DNA of 64,000 nucleotides from Prorocentrum cordatum (GCA_963575745.1 CAUYUJ010020535.1:91051-155050); one strand, 5' to 3'. Shown: positions 42,111-53,589, counted from the stretch's first letter. Program-made: numbers and translations. The notes: generated by a model not told the origin, from the letters alone.

Positions 42111-42649
42111 GTAGGTTCGTGGTCAGGATCTGATCAAGTGGATGTGTGAAGTGTGAAGCACGATGGGTTACCGCTCCTCCCCTCCTCCTCCTCTCTGTCC
42201 TTCTCTCTCTCCTCCGCTTCCCACCCGCTTCCTCCCCTCCACCCCTTCCCCCCTTTTTCCACAACCTCCTGCTCTCCTCCCCTCCTCCCTCGACTCCCTC
42301 CTCCCCTTCTCACATCCTCCTCTTTTAAGCACGTGTGGGAGGGCAGGGAAAGTATGTTCTCCTATGCGTGCCAGTGGGCGCTGGCCTATGTGATATTGTT
42401 GGGTACGCATACATGGTACGAGCTGGATCGTGGCCCTCGTCGGTTCCCGACATGGACGAGACGATGTTTATGATGCAGGGGCCGTTCAAAGGTGAATAGG
42501 GGATAGATGAGAGGAGTAGTGGAGGAGAGACAGAAAAGGGGAGGAGGGGAGGAAATGGGAGACGCCAGGAGAAACAACATGGGATCACGAGATTGTTCTG
42601 AGGGGGTGTTTGAGGTGGGAGGAGACTCGGAAGCTGGGAAACATCTGAG

Positions 42650-44211
42650 GGAGGTGATTACGAGAAACTACCTCTTCCCGTTACCGTTGGGCAGTCTGGT
42701 GAATTTCAGGCTACACCTCGAACGGAGTGGAAGCATAAATCTTGTAAGTTTCAAAAGGTCGCCGATGATGTTTGGAAACATTTGGCATCGATTGCTATGA
42801 AGACTTCTGGTACATTGTTCGTTTCTGAGATGCCTGCTGGCATGCGCCCCGATATGATGATCATGTGGCTTCTGGATTCCGGTCTCCCACAATGGCTCGT
42901 GCAGAGAATCAGCAATCAGGGTGAGTTTGTTTGGCCGATCGACCATTCAGAAGTTTCGCAGCTAGGCATAAAAATCCACCGTCAGAGCAATGACTACAGT
43001 TTTGTTCCCCCCCGTATTGCCTGCATGCTCGATGATACAATTGATCCTGGTTGCGAGAGTAGTGATGAGGAGGAGGTCCGACGGCCACCAACTCGTGGGC
43101 GCAGTCAGAACACTCCAACTGACATGCTGCTCTGGTTGGAACTTGCCTCGTTTTTCAAAGACACGTCGCAAATGAGAAGAGCAATTGAAATAGTTGGGGA
43201 GCTGTTGAAAATACCAGATGCCGCGACCACCCTCACGATCCCCAGCAAAAATTCATTACGACTGGCGAGGCATAGACTGGATGCGATCATGATTCTATGG
43301 TGGCGGACGTGTTTGGACCATAGCACGTTTTGCGGATCGCTGCAGGCCGATAGCAGCGAACAGTCCCATTGGAATTACATGTGCCAGCGCTTGGATTTTG
43401 TAGAGTATGACGCGTCCAAATCGCCCGATGAACTAACGCAGCAAGAAGCAATGAGAACCACAGTTAGGTCTTTCACGCGTTCGTTGCTCCCTGTTGTTAC
43501 TCTGGGCCACGGTCAAGCAAACGTCGCCCACAAGCTTCACGCTGCAATCTTTTCTGCTAAGTTGATGAGCGGCTCGCAAGACAAATACAATAAGTGGAGA
43601 CGGTCTTTACGAGGAATGTGCACGGACCAGGGGTGGGAAAAAGAAATTTGCGATGCCCCGAACATAGATGATCTAGGTGAGATAGAAAAACAGCTTTCGA
43701 GGTACCGTAGCGGAGAGGTTCAACTGATGGGCAGTCAGCCTGATGCATTCTTCTTGCCCCGAGCAATTCTAGTTACTGGCCCCCTTCACATCGTTTGGAA
43801 CGGATTCGAGTCGGCTGTAAAATCGTATGAGCGTTGGCCTACATACCTTGCATTTCTTAGGAGCCTACTGTCTTTGCTTGGGGATCGAGGTTTGCGAGCG
43901 AGATTGTTTGCAACGTGCCTCAAAGGCGCTAGCAAGGCAGAGCGCGATCTGTTCAAGGCATGGCCATTCAAAGTTGTTGATTGGAAGTGGGGGTACATGC
44001 AGGATGTGTTTAGGAGACTAGCAGAGTCATTGCATGTATTTTTCAAATACTTCAACGCCGATGTGTTCAAGGCTTCTACTGGCGACCCTTCTGGAACAAC
44101 TGCATCGTTAGATAAGCAGGAGGGGCTGGGCATTGGGGGTGGGAGTAATTTGTTCTGTGAAGCCCTGTGCCTTAGCCAACCTCAACCCGATCAAAAGCGA
44201 AAGCAACGACG
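42650..44211 (+). CDS. Gene D exon 2, uncharacterised protein segment
   Basis: 520 codons without a stop, starting after a 'catctgag' acceptor (GGDYEKLPLPVTVGQ) and ending near a GTGCAC donor at 44212. The frame is open from 42608 and stops at 44219 if unspliced. I recognise no catalytic motif. Features are an early hydrophobic/Trp segment (MIMWLLDSGLPQWL), an acidic stretch (SSDEEEVRRPPTRGR), an all-helical-looking middle, and a conserved-looking block HIVWNGFESAVKSYERWP followed by LRSLLSLLGDRGLRARLF and VVDWKWGYMQDVFRRLAE. The tail is basic (QKRKQRR). The length and lack of low complexity argue for real coding sequence. It lies upstream of and in line with the methyltransferase exons. Confidence 0.6.
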
Positions 44212-44289
44212 GTGCACATGACGACGATGCATGCGTGTGAGTCGGCAGTAGAGTGATAGCCAGGACGGTATGAGAGGGGAGAGCCAGAG

Positions 44290-44608
44290 AGATGCGAATT
44301 GGAAGGGGGAGGACTTGGATATTCTTACGAGAGCCGCTGGCGAGTCAGATACTATTTTGGCCGAGTCTGAGGTATTGCACGCTTTCAGCTCTGCATGTGG
44401 GTATGTATCAGGCTGGTTTACTGGTTGTTCGTGCCGCGATCATCTTTGGAGGAAGCTGAAGCCCTGGAAGATGGCATGCTATCAATGTGTTTGGAGGGGC
44501 CGTCGAGGCTCTGATTTAGCGAGGGGTCGATGGAAGAGATTGGTAGATATGGTGGCGAGGTCTTCGGTAAACAATGGTGTCCACGCGCGCTTGAGTGCAC
44601 TGGAACCT
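44290..44608 (+). CDS. Gene D exon 3, Cys-containing segment
   Basis: Short exon in an open frame (44270-44620). Visible parts are EDLDILTRAAGESD, a Cys/Trp-rich piece (GWFTGCSCRDHLWRKLKPWKMACYQCVWRGRRG) that could bind a metal, then RWKRLVDMVARSS. The end fits a GTATAC donor at 44609. The start at 44290 was chosen because it keeps phase 2 from exon 2; the intron would be only 78 bp, so this boundary is uncertain. Confidence 0.4.
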
Positions 44609-45622
44609 GTATACGTTTGAGCATCAAGTCCGGGCTCGACAGAATGATTCTTTCTTGGCGGGAGGGAGGGGGCATGCATTCCAATCCTGGGACTTTTGGG
44701 CCGAGGGCCAAAGCTGATATTCAGAAGTGGACATGGAGAGGGAGGGTGGAGAGGAATGAGAAACACAATCTGGGTGGAAGTAAAGGCGGCGAAACACTTG
44801 AGAGGGTCCACCAATCAGTGTTCCGTTTGACGCAAGCCGTTGCGTGCCAATGTACATCTATCATCCAGCATCTGATTTGTTTAGAGTGTGACCCAGCCCC
44901 CCATTGACCACTCTCCTCCTCTTGCTGTTCATTCTCCCTCGCTGTGCCTCCTGATCTCTCTGTCTGGGGAGGGATCGGGTAGGTGCGAAGAGTTCACCGC
45001 CAAGTTCCAATACTGGGGGGAGTTGCCTCACTTGCAGCTCGGCATGTACCCGGAGGATGACGAGGGGCGGCTCATTGCTAGACAAGTGGTGGGCCAAGGG
45101 CACGCGCGCACAGGCGTGCTCACGCGCTCGTCCACACATCTCTTGGCTTGAACTGGTTTGGGTTTACCTTCGCCGCGCGATCAAGGTTTGCGCTGAGAAT
45201 GAAACTCGCAGGGCGCCAGTACGCCATGCACCTACATCGAGTCTTTGGTTGAAAGCGCCTGGCGGGCAATCTCGGGCAGTCTTGGTGCCACAATGGGTTT
45301 CGCCAGAGCCGATTAGGGTTGTCGTGGGGCTTCCATGAGCTTCATCGGGGTCATTTCGGGCTGTCTTGGGGCCACCATCGGCTTCTTCGGGACAACCATG
45401 GGCTTCTGCGGGGCCATCATAAGCTGCCTTGGAGCTTCTTCGGGGCCATCCTGAGGTTCGTCGGGGCCATCTTAGGCTGTCTTTGGGTCATGTCACGCTA
45501 TCCTGGGGCCATCCTGGACTTCTTCGGAGAGGAAACAAACTTCTCTAGGAAATCCTAAGATTTTGTTCGGCGGCGGGGCCCTGGACCTTCGTCATCATCA
45601 TTGTGCGTGTGTGTTTCATAAG
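44609..45622 (+). other. Gene D intron with degenerate 'cttcggggccatc' repeats
   Basis: At about 45330-45530 variants of 'gcttcttcggggccatc' recur roughly every 25-30 bp. No coding evidence in the rest. Confidence 0.4.
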
Positions 45623-46084
45623 ATCTGTGTGCTGCTTGACATATCAGCTCCAAGTTGCAGTGAGATCGCACGCGAGAATATCTGCTGTTCGAGTGTCATT
45701 CGAGGGGAGCGGGTGGGCGGCGAGGTGCAGAAGATGAACTGCATCATTGCTTGCGGGGATATCTCTAAGATGCACAGGGTTACGTGGGCCAACCTCCATC
45801 CCGACAGCGTTGATAACTTGCGTGCTGAGATTCTTGAGTATGCTGGGCATGGGGGGATGGCTCCACGTCTTACGAGCGAGGTATTCCAAATGAATCTTGT
45901 TTCGACTTGCGACCAACCGATCGAGGAAGTGCATGCAAAAATCCACGCTGCCAATAAGCACGCTGGGAGAACGTTCGACCCGCCATCGCTGAACTGGCAG
46001 ATCAACCAAAAGGATCTGTCTCTAGCGAACCCAATCCAATTGCACTCTTGCGATATGGTTGGACACATACTGTTGATTGTTGCA
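45623..46084 (+). CDS. Gene D exon 4, uncharacterised segment
   Basis: 154 codons between a 'tttcataag' acceptor and a GTGTCTCC donor, phase 0 at both ends. Protein-like, moderately hydrophobic sequence with several Cys (ENICCSSVIRG, MNCIIACGDISKMHRVTW) and the block IEEVHAKIHAANKHAGRTFDPPSLNW. Unspliced, the frame runs into a (GA)n tract giving a meaningless ERERERE tail, which supports splicing before it. No family recognised. Confidence 0.5.
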
Positions 46085-46124
46085 GTGTCTCCGCGAGGGA
46101 AAGGCAGCTCGGAGCAGGGCACTG

Positions 46125-46200
46125 CGAGGGAGAGAGAGAGAGAGAGAGAGATAGAGAGAGTGGAGAGGAGAGGAGAGGAGAGGAGAGGGAGAGAGAGATT
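46125..46200 (+). repeat. (GA)n / (GGAGA)n microsatellite
   Basis: An almost pure purine tract of ~75 bp inside the intron after exon 4. Confidence 0.85.
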
Positions 46201-47220
46201 GCTTGCCTGAATTCTTTGAAGGAACATTTCGCCAGATTGGTCAGCTGGCAATGTCGCGTCTTCGTGGTCCGCAATTGGGCGCGGAAGAATATATTCAGAG
46301 AGCTCTTGCGATTCCCCCTGGGCTCTGAATATCTTGGGTTCTTGGGTGGGGCGGGCCAGGGGCAAGGTCAGGGCTGGGGCGCTGTTTTCGTGTCATCGTT
46401 GTCTCCAAATCACGCAGTGAGCAAGCAGTCGCCATTGCATCACATAAGAAAGTATCAGAGAAAATTACGATTCGCTTTTGATTGTATATTCGTGACCTAG
46501 TCCCTGGGGGGGGGGGGCGAGCGACCGAGCTTTCTGTCACCAACTGCCCGATGTGACGAGAACGCCGCCTCCTCCACCTTTCCACTGAAGCCGTAAGCAG
46601 AGCGAAACGCTCTGACCTACCCTTCAACATTCCAAGCAAACAAAGAAAGAACGCTAGTATGTTACAACGAACAGTACACAAACAACACCACTGCATTTCT
46701 ACTGTTGCTGAGGCACGATGCCACTGCTGCTGCACAGTAAGCATTTGGCTCTGGAGAAGTTCGCATAGCACGCCCCTCAGGCGGTCAACCGATTACCCTT
46801 GCTACTCGAGATGGGTCGCTTAGATTCTGACTTCTTGGACAACTTGACAATGATGGTGCGAACATTAACCAACGAGCCCTGGAGGGCCCATGAGTCACGC
46901 GAATCACAGGGCCTTCTATCCATTAGCCTTCGGCTCGCTGTGCCGCCGCGCTCTAGGGTTCTCTTAAGTGCTCCATCAGGGGTCTCTCAAGGGCAATGGT
47001 TCCTGGGAACAGCATGGGGCCATCGGGATCAGGAGTAGGGCTCTGGGGGTCTATGAGCTGGGGACATCCATGAAGGGGATAGGGGCTCTGGACTCTGGAT
47101 TCGGAGCGGCTCAGCTGAGCCGTTGCCCGTCTGCGAAGCGGTGGCGGATTCTTTGTTCATCCAAACGGGGCCACCCGATTCACAATCCCAGGGCCGGAAT
47201 CAGCCACCACCCCTTATCAG
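46200..47220 (+). other. Gene D intron, remainder
   Basis: Contains a G10 run at 46505-46516 and no ORF that looks coding. It ends in a 'cccttatcag' acceptor. Confidence 0.4.
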
Positions 47221-48249
47221 CCGATGCAGCAGATGAACGACGACCAGACGCCGCCAGCCACGCGCGCGAGTTTCGCCATGGCTCAGGGCCCCAGCATGCA
47301 AGGCAACGACGGCGGCAATGGCGGCGCGATTGGCAAGGGCAGGATGAGTGGCATTGGCGGCGGCATGGGATGCAAAGGCGTGGGAGACCAAGGCATGGGC
47401 GACATGCAAAGCGGAAGCGGCGGCATGGGAGACCAAGGCATGGTGGGCGGCAGGGGCGGCGGCGGCGGCAATCACATGATGAGCGGCAACCAGATGATGA
47501 GCGGCATGGGCATGATGAGCGACAACAGGGACGGCGCCTCTGGCGGGGGCGGCGGCGGCGTGATTGGCAGAGACATGAGCGGCGATGACAGGCGTCCCAG
47601 CGTTGGCGATGAAAGAATGTTGGGCCAGCATAGCAGCCCTCACTGCATGGGCGGCGGCTGGGGCATGGTGAGCGGCATGGCGGGCGGCGGTGACAATGGT
47701 ATGGGGTGCAATCGGAGCAGCCAGAACTTTGGCAACACGATCGGCAAGGGCATGCATGGCGGCTACGATATGATGCATGGTCCCGCGACGATGATAGACA
47801 GGCACAGCAGCATGGCGAGAGGCACGATGGATGTCACCCACGACATGCTTGACGTGGCAGGTTCACAGCCGCAGCCGCCAAGTCCACCTCAAAGGATTGC
47901 GCCGACGGCGTTTCAATACATGATGATGGTGACGAATACGGACGCCAACGGTAACAACAACGGCAGAGGCAGAGGGACCGGCGTGTGCGGCGGCGACGAC
48001 CAGGTGATGCTTTCTATGGGCTTCGCGGGCGAGGTGGGGACCATGCCCAACTCAAGCGGACTCATTGCAAAACCATCGGTTCGTATTGCGGATGCTCGGC
48101 CCGCCGTTCCAAAGACTCCGCCGTTATCGAGTTTCCCCCAAACGAATTTCTTGGTGCCGCGCCCTCCCGCACAGGCCCCTCCAGCTCGCCTACTTCACCA
48201 AAGCCCAGACGTCCAGAGCCAGACCCCAGCCTCGGTATCCAAAGCAAAC
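47221..48249 (+). CDS. Gene D exon 5, Gly/Met-rich segment
   Basis: Runs from acceptor 'cttatcag' to a GTGTCATC donor (48250), phase 0 at both ends, 343 codons. The first ~200 residues are dominated by Gly, Met, Asp and Ser (GGMGDQGMGDMQSGSGGMGD; HMMSGNQMMSGMGMMSDNRD) with a periodic GGC/ATG codon pattern. The rest is Pro/Ser/Gln-rich, e.g. SQPQPPSPPQRIAP. Such composition is typical of disordered linkers. The regular codon pattern without stops supports translation. The unspliced frame ends at TAG 48292-48294. Confidence 0.5.
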
Positions 48250-48851
48250 GTGTCATCTAAAGCACCATTTCAAGGGACGTTTAAGCCGTTCTAGATGAGC
48301 ACGGTGCCCTGCTGCCAGTGACATGCGAAAAATTGTCCAAGCTCTCTTCCGACACATCGAGCGTGGGAATCCCTCCTTTTTCGAGAAATAGAGGAGGAGG
48401 TGAGCACGATGATAACGAGAGGGAGAAATGAGGAGGACAAGGAGGATGATGACGTGGAGGAAAGATGAAGGAGGAAATCTGGGGATTGGCGGGGGGCGAA
48501 GCGCAATGAAAAATCAGAGGAAGAGGTGGGCGAGGAGAAGGTCCCGCTCCACGCGAAAGTGGCACGGCTCGAGGGCTCCATGGGCCAAGGGTTCCCAGGG
48601 TTCGAAAGATCCCGAAGGGCATCTTAGTCGGAGGCAGTAAGAGGCTTTCTTGGGGACCAGCATGGGGGGCATGATACATTCGGAATCATCCGCCGACCTT
48701 ACTGGTCCATTAGGCGCGGGCTGAACCCATTGGCCTCCACAGAGCCTGCTTGATCCACTAAGGGGATCCCAGCACATTAATGAATGCGACCCCCTGCTGG
48801 AGCATAGCATAACAGCAGAGTCATCGCTATTTTGCTTGTTGGGGTTTGAAG
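48250..48851 (+). other. Gene D intron
   Basis: GA-rich over 48370-48640, then mixed sequence; no coding evidence. It ends 'gggtttgaag'. Confidence 0.4.
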
Positions 48852-49122
48852 TTTGAAAGGGGAGGGAGGTTCATTGAGAATGCGCCCCTGGCCGACATCA
48901 AGCTTGCGCTCTTCAACTCTACAGAGAGACAACACTTCTCCAGCCTTGCCCAAGAGAGGCACATGCATGCATCATTTCAGATCGCAGTGCGTCCACAAGA
49001 AGGGGTATCTGATTCTTTAAGGCAGGCGCTAGAGTTCATCAAGGATAGGCTCTCTGTTGGTACCATCTTTAGCATAGAAGACGTGCTCGCACAATCAATA
49101 TTTGGGTATGGAGAACGTTGTC
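48852..49122 (+). CDS. Gene D exon 6
   Basis: Begins FERGGRFIENAPLADIKLALF, phase 0 with exon 5, and contains HFSSLAQERHMHASFQIAV, SLRQALEFIKDRL and VLAQSIFGYGERC. The end is placed before GTGCTTTAAC because this gives phase 1, matching exon 7 across a 112-bp intron ending 'tgcccttag'. A GTTGTC donor 6 bp earlier would also keep phase. No family recognised. Confidence 0.5.
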
Positions 49123-49234
49123 GTGCTTTAACTGTTTTTGAACCAGTTCCACAGGCCGTCCATTCTGATGAATCGTTCGTCACAGATTCCAAAGAGTTGG
49201 CAATTCTGGAATTCCCTACCGTGCCTGCCCTTAG

Positions 49235-49474
49235 GCGATTTGGTGAGTGACAAATTTTTCAAAGTTGTCAACACAAATTTGTCGAAGCGGTTTGCCCAAT
49301 CCCGGGAGTTGTCTCGTCTCGGCGTGATTGCAATCAGCCCTTTGGTTGTAGCCAATAGGGACGGATCCTTGGAATCCACCAGCATCGTTCAGCATCTCGA
49401 CGTGGAGCGCATAATCAAACGGTCGTCAGGGAATGGGTTGGTTGCAGCGTTGCAGCAGGGCGAATGCATGTCAG
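49235..49474 (+). CDS. Gene D exon 7
   Basis: 80 codons in a different frame from exon 6: DLVSDKFFKVVNTNLSKRF, LSRLGVIAISPLVVANRDG, SIVQHLDVERIIKR. The donor after 'atgtcag' (GTTGTC, 49475) leaves phase 1, which matches exon 8. The hydrophobic LGVIAISPLVVAN strand suggests a folded domain, but I do not recognise it. Confidence 0.5.
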
Positions 49475-49764
49475 GTTGTCACCAGTGTCGACGCTTCGCG
49501 TACCCCCACCAGCCAATCCAAGCACGAGCCAAGAGACATGGGTCACCAGGCGAGTTACTCTAATCATTGACGTCTTGCAGCTGGCTCCAGGGATCCATGA
49601 ACAACATGCGCCGCGCTCGCCATCGTGAATGTTTCAGTGGGCTGGATGGGGGGCAGGGGAGGAGGAGTACAGAAGTAGGGTCATGTATGATCTCGATAAG
49701 TGCTCCTGAGGATGCTGGGCCTTCTCACTTTATCCTCTTCTAGCTCTCCCAACTGCGGGCGCAG

Positions 49765-50440
49765 ATGGTGGGAGGCACGGTATGCGCGACTTCCTCCAGT
49801 CGATATTCGTGTGGGATTCCACGGCTTCTGCAGAAATGTCGTTTTTGTCTCTACAGCATGTGGGGGATGTGGCAGTTACCGATGAGCAACGTTCACTCGT
49901 TTCGTGCATTTTGGACATGCAGCGCTCGTGTGACAACGACAATCCCTGTAATTTCTACGACGTTGCACTCGGCAAGCTAGTGTCTCATGACAGAAAATTT
50001 AGCATTGAGGTCGATCTCGCCACGCTGCAACACATGGTGGAGACACGAGTTGTCAACGCCCAATTCACTGAGTTTGACGAGATGTGTGTTCGCGTCAATC
50101 CCAGTGCAGTCTCATGGGCAGTACGCATGCAAGTGTCAGCAGGCAATCGAAATGTTGTTTCTCATTTGGCAAGGGGTTCCCTACAAAAGCATCCAAAACT
50201 TGCACTGGTTACGTATTTGATTTCCCGTGGCTGGGCGTCAGCTCCTGGACAGAGATTAGATTATTACGCAGAGGGATTCCCGCCAGAGTTTGACGCCAGA
50301 CTTTCAAAGTCAAAGATGTACTTCCTAGCGCTCGCCCAAGCAGATACAATATTTTCCAAGTTTCGCCGGGAAGAAGGAGGGCCTTGGGGGGATCTTTGGG
50401 GGCGGGTGCCAGAGTTTCGCCTGAGCTCGAAAGAGCATGA
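49765..50440 (+). CDS. Gene D exon 8
   Basis: 225 codons from acceptor 'gcgggcgcag' (phase 1 with exon 7) to donor GTGATT at 50441 (phase 2). Protein-like throughout: FLQSIFVWDSTASAEMSFLS, SLVSCILDMQRSCDNDNPCN, NFYDVALGKLVSHDRKFSIE, VDLATLQHMVETRVV, ALVTYLISRGWASAPGQRLD, SKSKMYFLALAQADTIFSKF. No catalytic motif recognised. The next intron (50441-50813) is strongly G-rich. Confidence 0.55.
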
Positions 50441-50813
50441 GTGATTACTTTGCATGTCTTGCAATCCCTATCAATGTACCTTTCCTTGTTTGGAGGTGAT
50501 GATAAGACGTAGAATCGAGGACGAGGGCCACGCGGACAGGGCAAGCAGAGTCCAAGAGAGCAAAGGATGGAACGCAAACATCTGGAGGAACATGAGGGGA
50601 GGACAACGAGGAGGTATACAGGCTGGCATGTGGCGAGTTGCGGGGAGGAGGGGGAGTGGCGAGGAGGTGGTGTTAGTGGTGGTGGTGAGGAGGAGGGGGA
50701 GTTGTGACGAGGTGGGGGAGCCCTGGGGTGGTGGTGGAGGGGTAGAGACCAATCCAGGGAAGTGCAGGCCTAGTACCATTTATCCTTCATGGTATGACTG
50801 CTGCGTACTACAG

Positions 50814-51487
50814 AGCCTTACTCACGATGACGAACCACGATGAGTTTGACAAGCTCATGGGTTTACTCGAGTCGGCACCAAACCCATTGGCGATCAAAAG
50901 TTCCCAGTTTGAAGAGTTGCTTGATATCGAAGATGAACCAGAGGACGAGTTTGACGGAGCATTGCCGCTAGCTTTGCCTGCTATCCCTCCAGGAGAAGTT
51001 CCTCACGGGGACGTGTTATTGTTCAACCGCATGGCGGTTGTTGCTGCGAGAGGGGCCTTTCATCGCAGTGTTGTTGATTTGAGGTCTGAATGGGTTGGTA
51101 GGTTCGGTGGCAAGGAATTCAAGATATATTTCGACAATTGCTCACATAGTTCTGGCAAACAGCGCGCTTTCATAGCGTGCCGAAACAGAAACCATGTCGC
51201 ATGCTTTAAGAACAGGCAGCTCGATATGTTTCCTAATGCACGAACCTGCTGCGCTTGGCTGCTCGCATGGGCGAAAGCTGGTGTCTCTAAGGGCCCTGAG
51301 TTTACCAAAGAGGCCCACCGTTTCTATGAGCCAGCAGATGGTGAAGTTACCGCTGAGCTGGACTCGATTCAAGAGGTTTGACGCAGTCCATTTCGACAGA
51401 GACCAGGGAAAACAAGAAAAGGCAACTCATCGATTTCACAGTTCTGGGTTTCTGCGGATGTGCGAAAGCATAATGAATACATTCGGG
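50814..51487 (+). CDS. Gene D exon 9, with in-frame TGA
   Basis: Starts after 'gtactacag' in phase 2, matching exon 8. Reads LLTMTNHDEFDKLMGLLESA, an acidic linker (DIEDEPEDEFDG), then FKIYFDNCSHSSGKQRAFIA with CRNRNHVACFKNRQLDMFPN, and CCAWLLAWAKAG. The Cys/His spacing could bind a metal. TGA at 51379-51381 interrupts the frame, but the same frame continues with GKTRKGNSSISQFWVSADVR and KHNEYIRG to a GTTAGT donor at 51488, in phase with the first methyltransferase exon. Either a nonsense mutation or a very short intron (24-54 bp) explains it. Confidence 0.5.
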
Positions 51488-52597
51488 GTTAGTGAGGGGG
51501 TTGGGTTCCCCCAAGAATTGCAGCTGACGTCATCTCACCTTCCAATTGCTCTCTCTCTCTATCTCTCAATATCTTCCTCTAACTTCCTTCATCGCACGAC
51601 CCATATATCGTTCTCGTCAGCTCTCCTCCTTCTCGTCTCTCGTTCTCGTCAACTCTCGTCCTTCATGGGCGCGCTCCTGCATCGCAGTCCTGTCAAGCGA
51701 GCATCTCCACGTTGCGACGGATTGACTGCTGCACCCGAGTCCCTCTAGTTGTTCTTTCGATTGCTCGAGTGCCAGCGTGCCTCCTTCTCCCTCCCTCAGG
51801 GCTTAGGGTCTGTTTTTTACTGCATGATCCGAGATCTGATGACTAGCTTGAATCATTGCCTGAGATTGGGTTCAGATACATGCGCATGCAGAGCAGACAA
51901 ACGATAGCGCAACATTGCATACAGCGTAGCATTAGCATACGATGTGCTAAGTTCGCATAGGGCGCTCGATTGTGGTACTATCCTCACCCAAATGCACAAG
52001 CGTGAGCATCCAAAGTAAACAGGAGTGAAATGACATGCATGACATTGACCAACACGTCACACGCGTACACGAGACAGCCAGATACGACAGCAGATCAGCA
52101 TATCCCCACTCAGCAGGGCAACGGAGGTTCAGGGAATCAAGTTTGCATCTGAGAGGGCGTCTGAGAGGGCTCGGAGGAGAGGTCTGCATCTGGGAGTGCA
52201 TCTTAAAGCGTCAGGGCGTCAATCCCCAACGAAAGAGGCTTCTCTGAGGCGTTCCCAGAGCCCGGGGGGGGGGGTCAAGGAGCCGCTCCAGGCTTCAGGG
52301 ATCTGCTCCTGGTTTCCTTTTCAAATTCGGGAGCCGCTCCCGGATTTGGGGCCGAATTCGGGAGCGGCTCCCGGATTCGTTTTCGAATTCGGGAGCCGCT
52401 CCCGGATTTGAGGCCCGAATTCGGGAGCCGCTCCCGGATTCGTTTTCGAATTCGGGAGCCGCTCCCGGATTTGAGGCCGAATTCGGGAGCCGCTCCCGGA
52501 TTTTGTTGGCCCAAGAAAAGGGGTGAGGAGCGGTTTCAGCTTTGCCTACCATCAATGACTACATGATCTGCGAAAGGCCATTTGTGTTTGCTCAGAG
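51488..52597 (+). other. Gene D intron with palindromic minisatellite
   Basis: 1.1-kb intron in phase 1. Pyrimidine-rich at 51540-51680; the palindromic array is at 52323-52503; the acceptor is 'tgctcagag'. Confidence 0.5.
52323..52503 (+). repeat. 31-bp palindromic tandem repeat, six copies
   Basis: Copies start at about 52324, 52355, 52386, 52418, 52449 and 52480. Each has the perfect 6+6 palindrome GGGAGCcGCTCCC within a longer near-palindrome running from AATTC to GGATT. The centre base is G in copy 2 and C in the others. Confidence 0.85.
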
Positions 52598-52827
52598 CGC
52601 TTATTCCTGCTCGGTTGCAGCCCGCGGCTCAATGTCTCAGCATGCGCCCAGGGAGTTGCCCTTCAAATGGCTCTGTCGTCAACGTCGGCGCGGCTTGGGT
52701 GCGCCAGTCCTGGGCCCAGGAACTTGTGAGAGCCCAACGACCAGTAAAGGTGCTAGAGTTATGCTGTGGGCTCAAAGCTGCCCGTCGAGCAGCACTGGAG
52801 CTGGGCATAGCCTGGGAGTCCACAGGG
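52598..52827 (+). CDS. Gene D exon 10: C5-methyltransferase motif I
   Basis: Phase 1 start (ALIPARLQPAAQCLSMRPGS) after 'ctcagag'. Contains SWAQELVRAQRPVKVLELCC GLKAARRAALELGIAW: a beta-strand followed by a Gly-containing turn, as in the SAM-binding motif I (LxLFxGxGG) of C5-cytosine methyltransferases. Here the second half is CCGLKAA rather than FAGIGG. The 3' boundary is uncertain. Phase 0 with the next exon requires ending near 52827, which would imply a GA-starting intron (GGG|GACCGA). GA donors are known in dinoflagellates. Confidence 0.65.
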
Positions 52828-53076
52828 GACCGACGAGGCCTTTGCTAAATCCAACACGCACCTCCCAACACCTTTCCACTCCACCCTCCACCCGAACGCA
52901 CCTTTGCCTCCTTTCTTCCCTTTCCACTCCACCCTCCACCCGAACCTTCTTTCCTATCCTATCCCTCACTATCTTCCATCCCCCTGTCTCTTTCTCCCTC
53001 ACCCTCATCACTCGCGCTCTACTTGACGATATCATGCTCTCTCGCTGTCCTCGGGGTCTTCCCTTGTCCTGGGCAG

Positions 53077-53415
53077 GATTACGATGTCAATATCAAGCTT
53101 AAGGGCGCGCTGATCGATCTGGTCGGCGAGTCCGAGATGTTGCATATCGGGAAGCAGACAGGCGACATCACTAAGATCCCCTTGACTAGCTACGACCTTA
53201 CTACAGATGGTTGTGTGGCTGGTTTCCCTTGCCCACCGTATTCGTCGATGGGAAAACGATAGATCGATCTAGATCATAGAGCTGATGTTGGTGTTGCAGT
53301 CCTCAAAGTGATATGCCACCTGGCCAACAAAGGCAAACTACTCTGGTTTATACTTGAGAACGTTACGGGCATCCTGTCGAAGAGAAAGGCCGATAAGGAT
53401 TGCGATGAATATGGG
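53077..53415 (+). CDS. Gene D exon 11: C5-methyltransferase motifs IV and VI
   Basis: Starts after 'cctgggcag': DYDVNIKLKGALIDL (motif II region), GKQTGDITKIPL (motif III region), then GFPCPPYSSMGKR. PCPPYS is motif IV, with the catalytic Cys codon at 53230-53232. After one in-frame TAG (53260-53262) the frame continues IDLDHRADVGVAVLKVICHL, then KLLWFILENVTGI; ENV (53356-53364) is motif VI. This motif order and spacing is diagnostic of the family, which transfers methyl from SAM to C5 of cytosine in DNA. The TAG falls between the two key motifs, so if real this copy is dead unless the stop is read through. Confidence 0.8.
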
Positions 53416-53589
53416 GAGTGATTCTAGCAATTTTCTGCCACTGCTCACTGCTTCATACCACGATGCGTACACTCATAGTCTGACACGCGCACGCCTTCTT
53501 TCAGCAGAGTAGAGTGGTGGTGGGGAGAAGGGGGGAGCGAGCAAAGGCAAACATATGGAGGGCAGGAAAGCTATGGTGATTGGGTGCAG

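Noticed and set aside
47200-47841. 213-codon minus-strand Ala/His-rich ORF
   Set aside because: Antisense of the GGC/ATG-rich exon 5; its composition mirrors the sense codon pattern.
53260-53262. Stop-codon reassignment (TAG as sense)
   Set aside because: Both TAG and TGA interrupt frames at single sites, and RT1, RT2 and gene Z terminate normally; too little evidence for an altered code.
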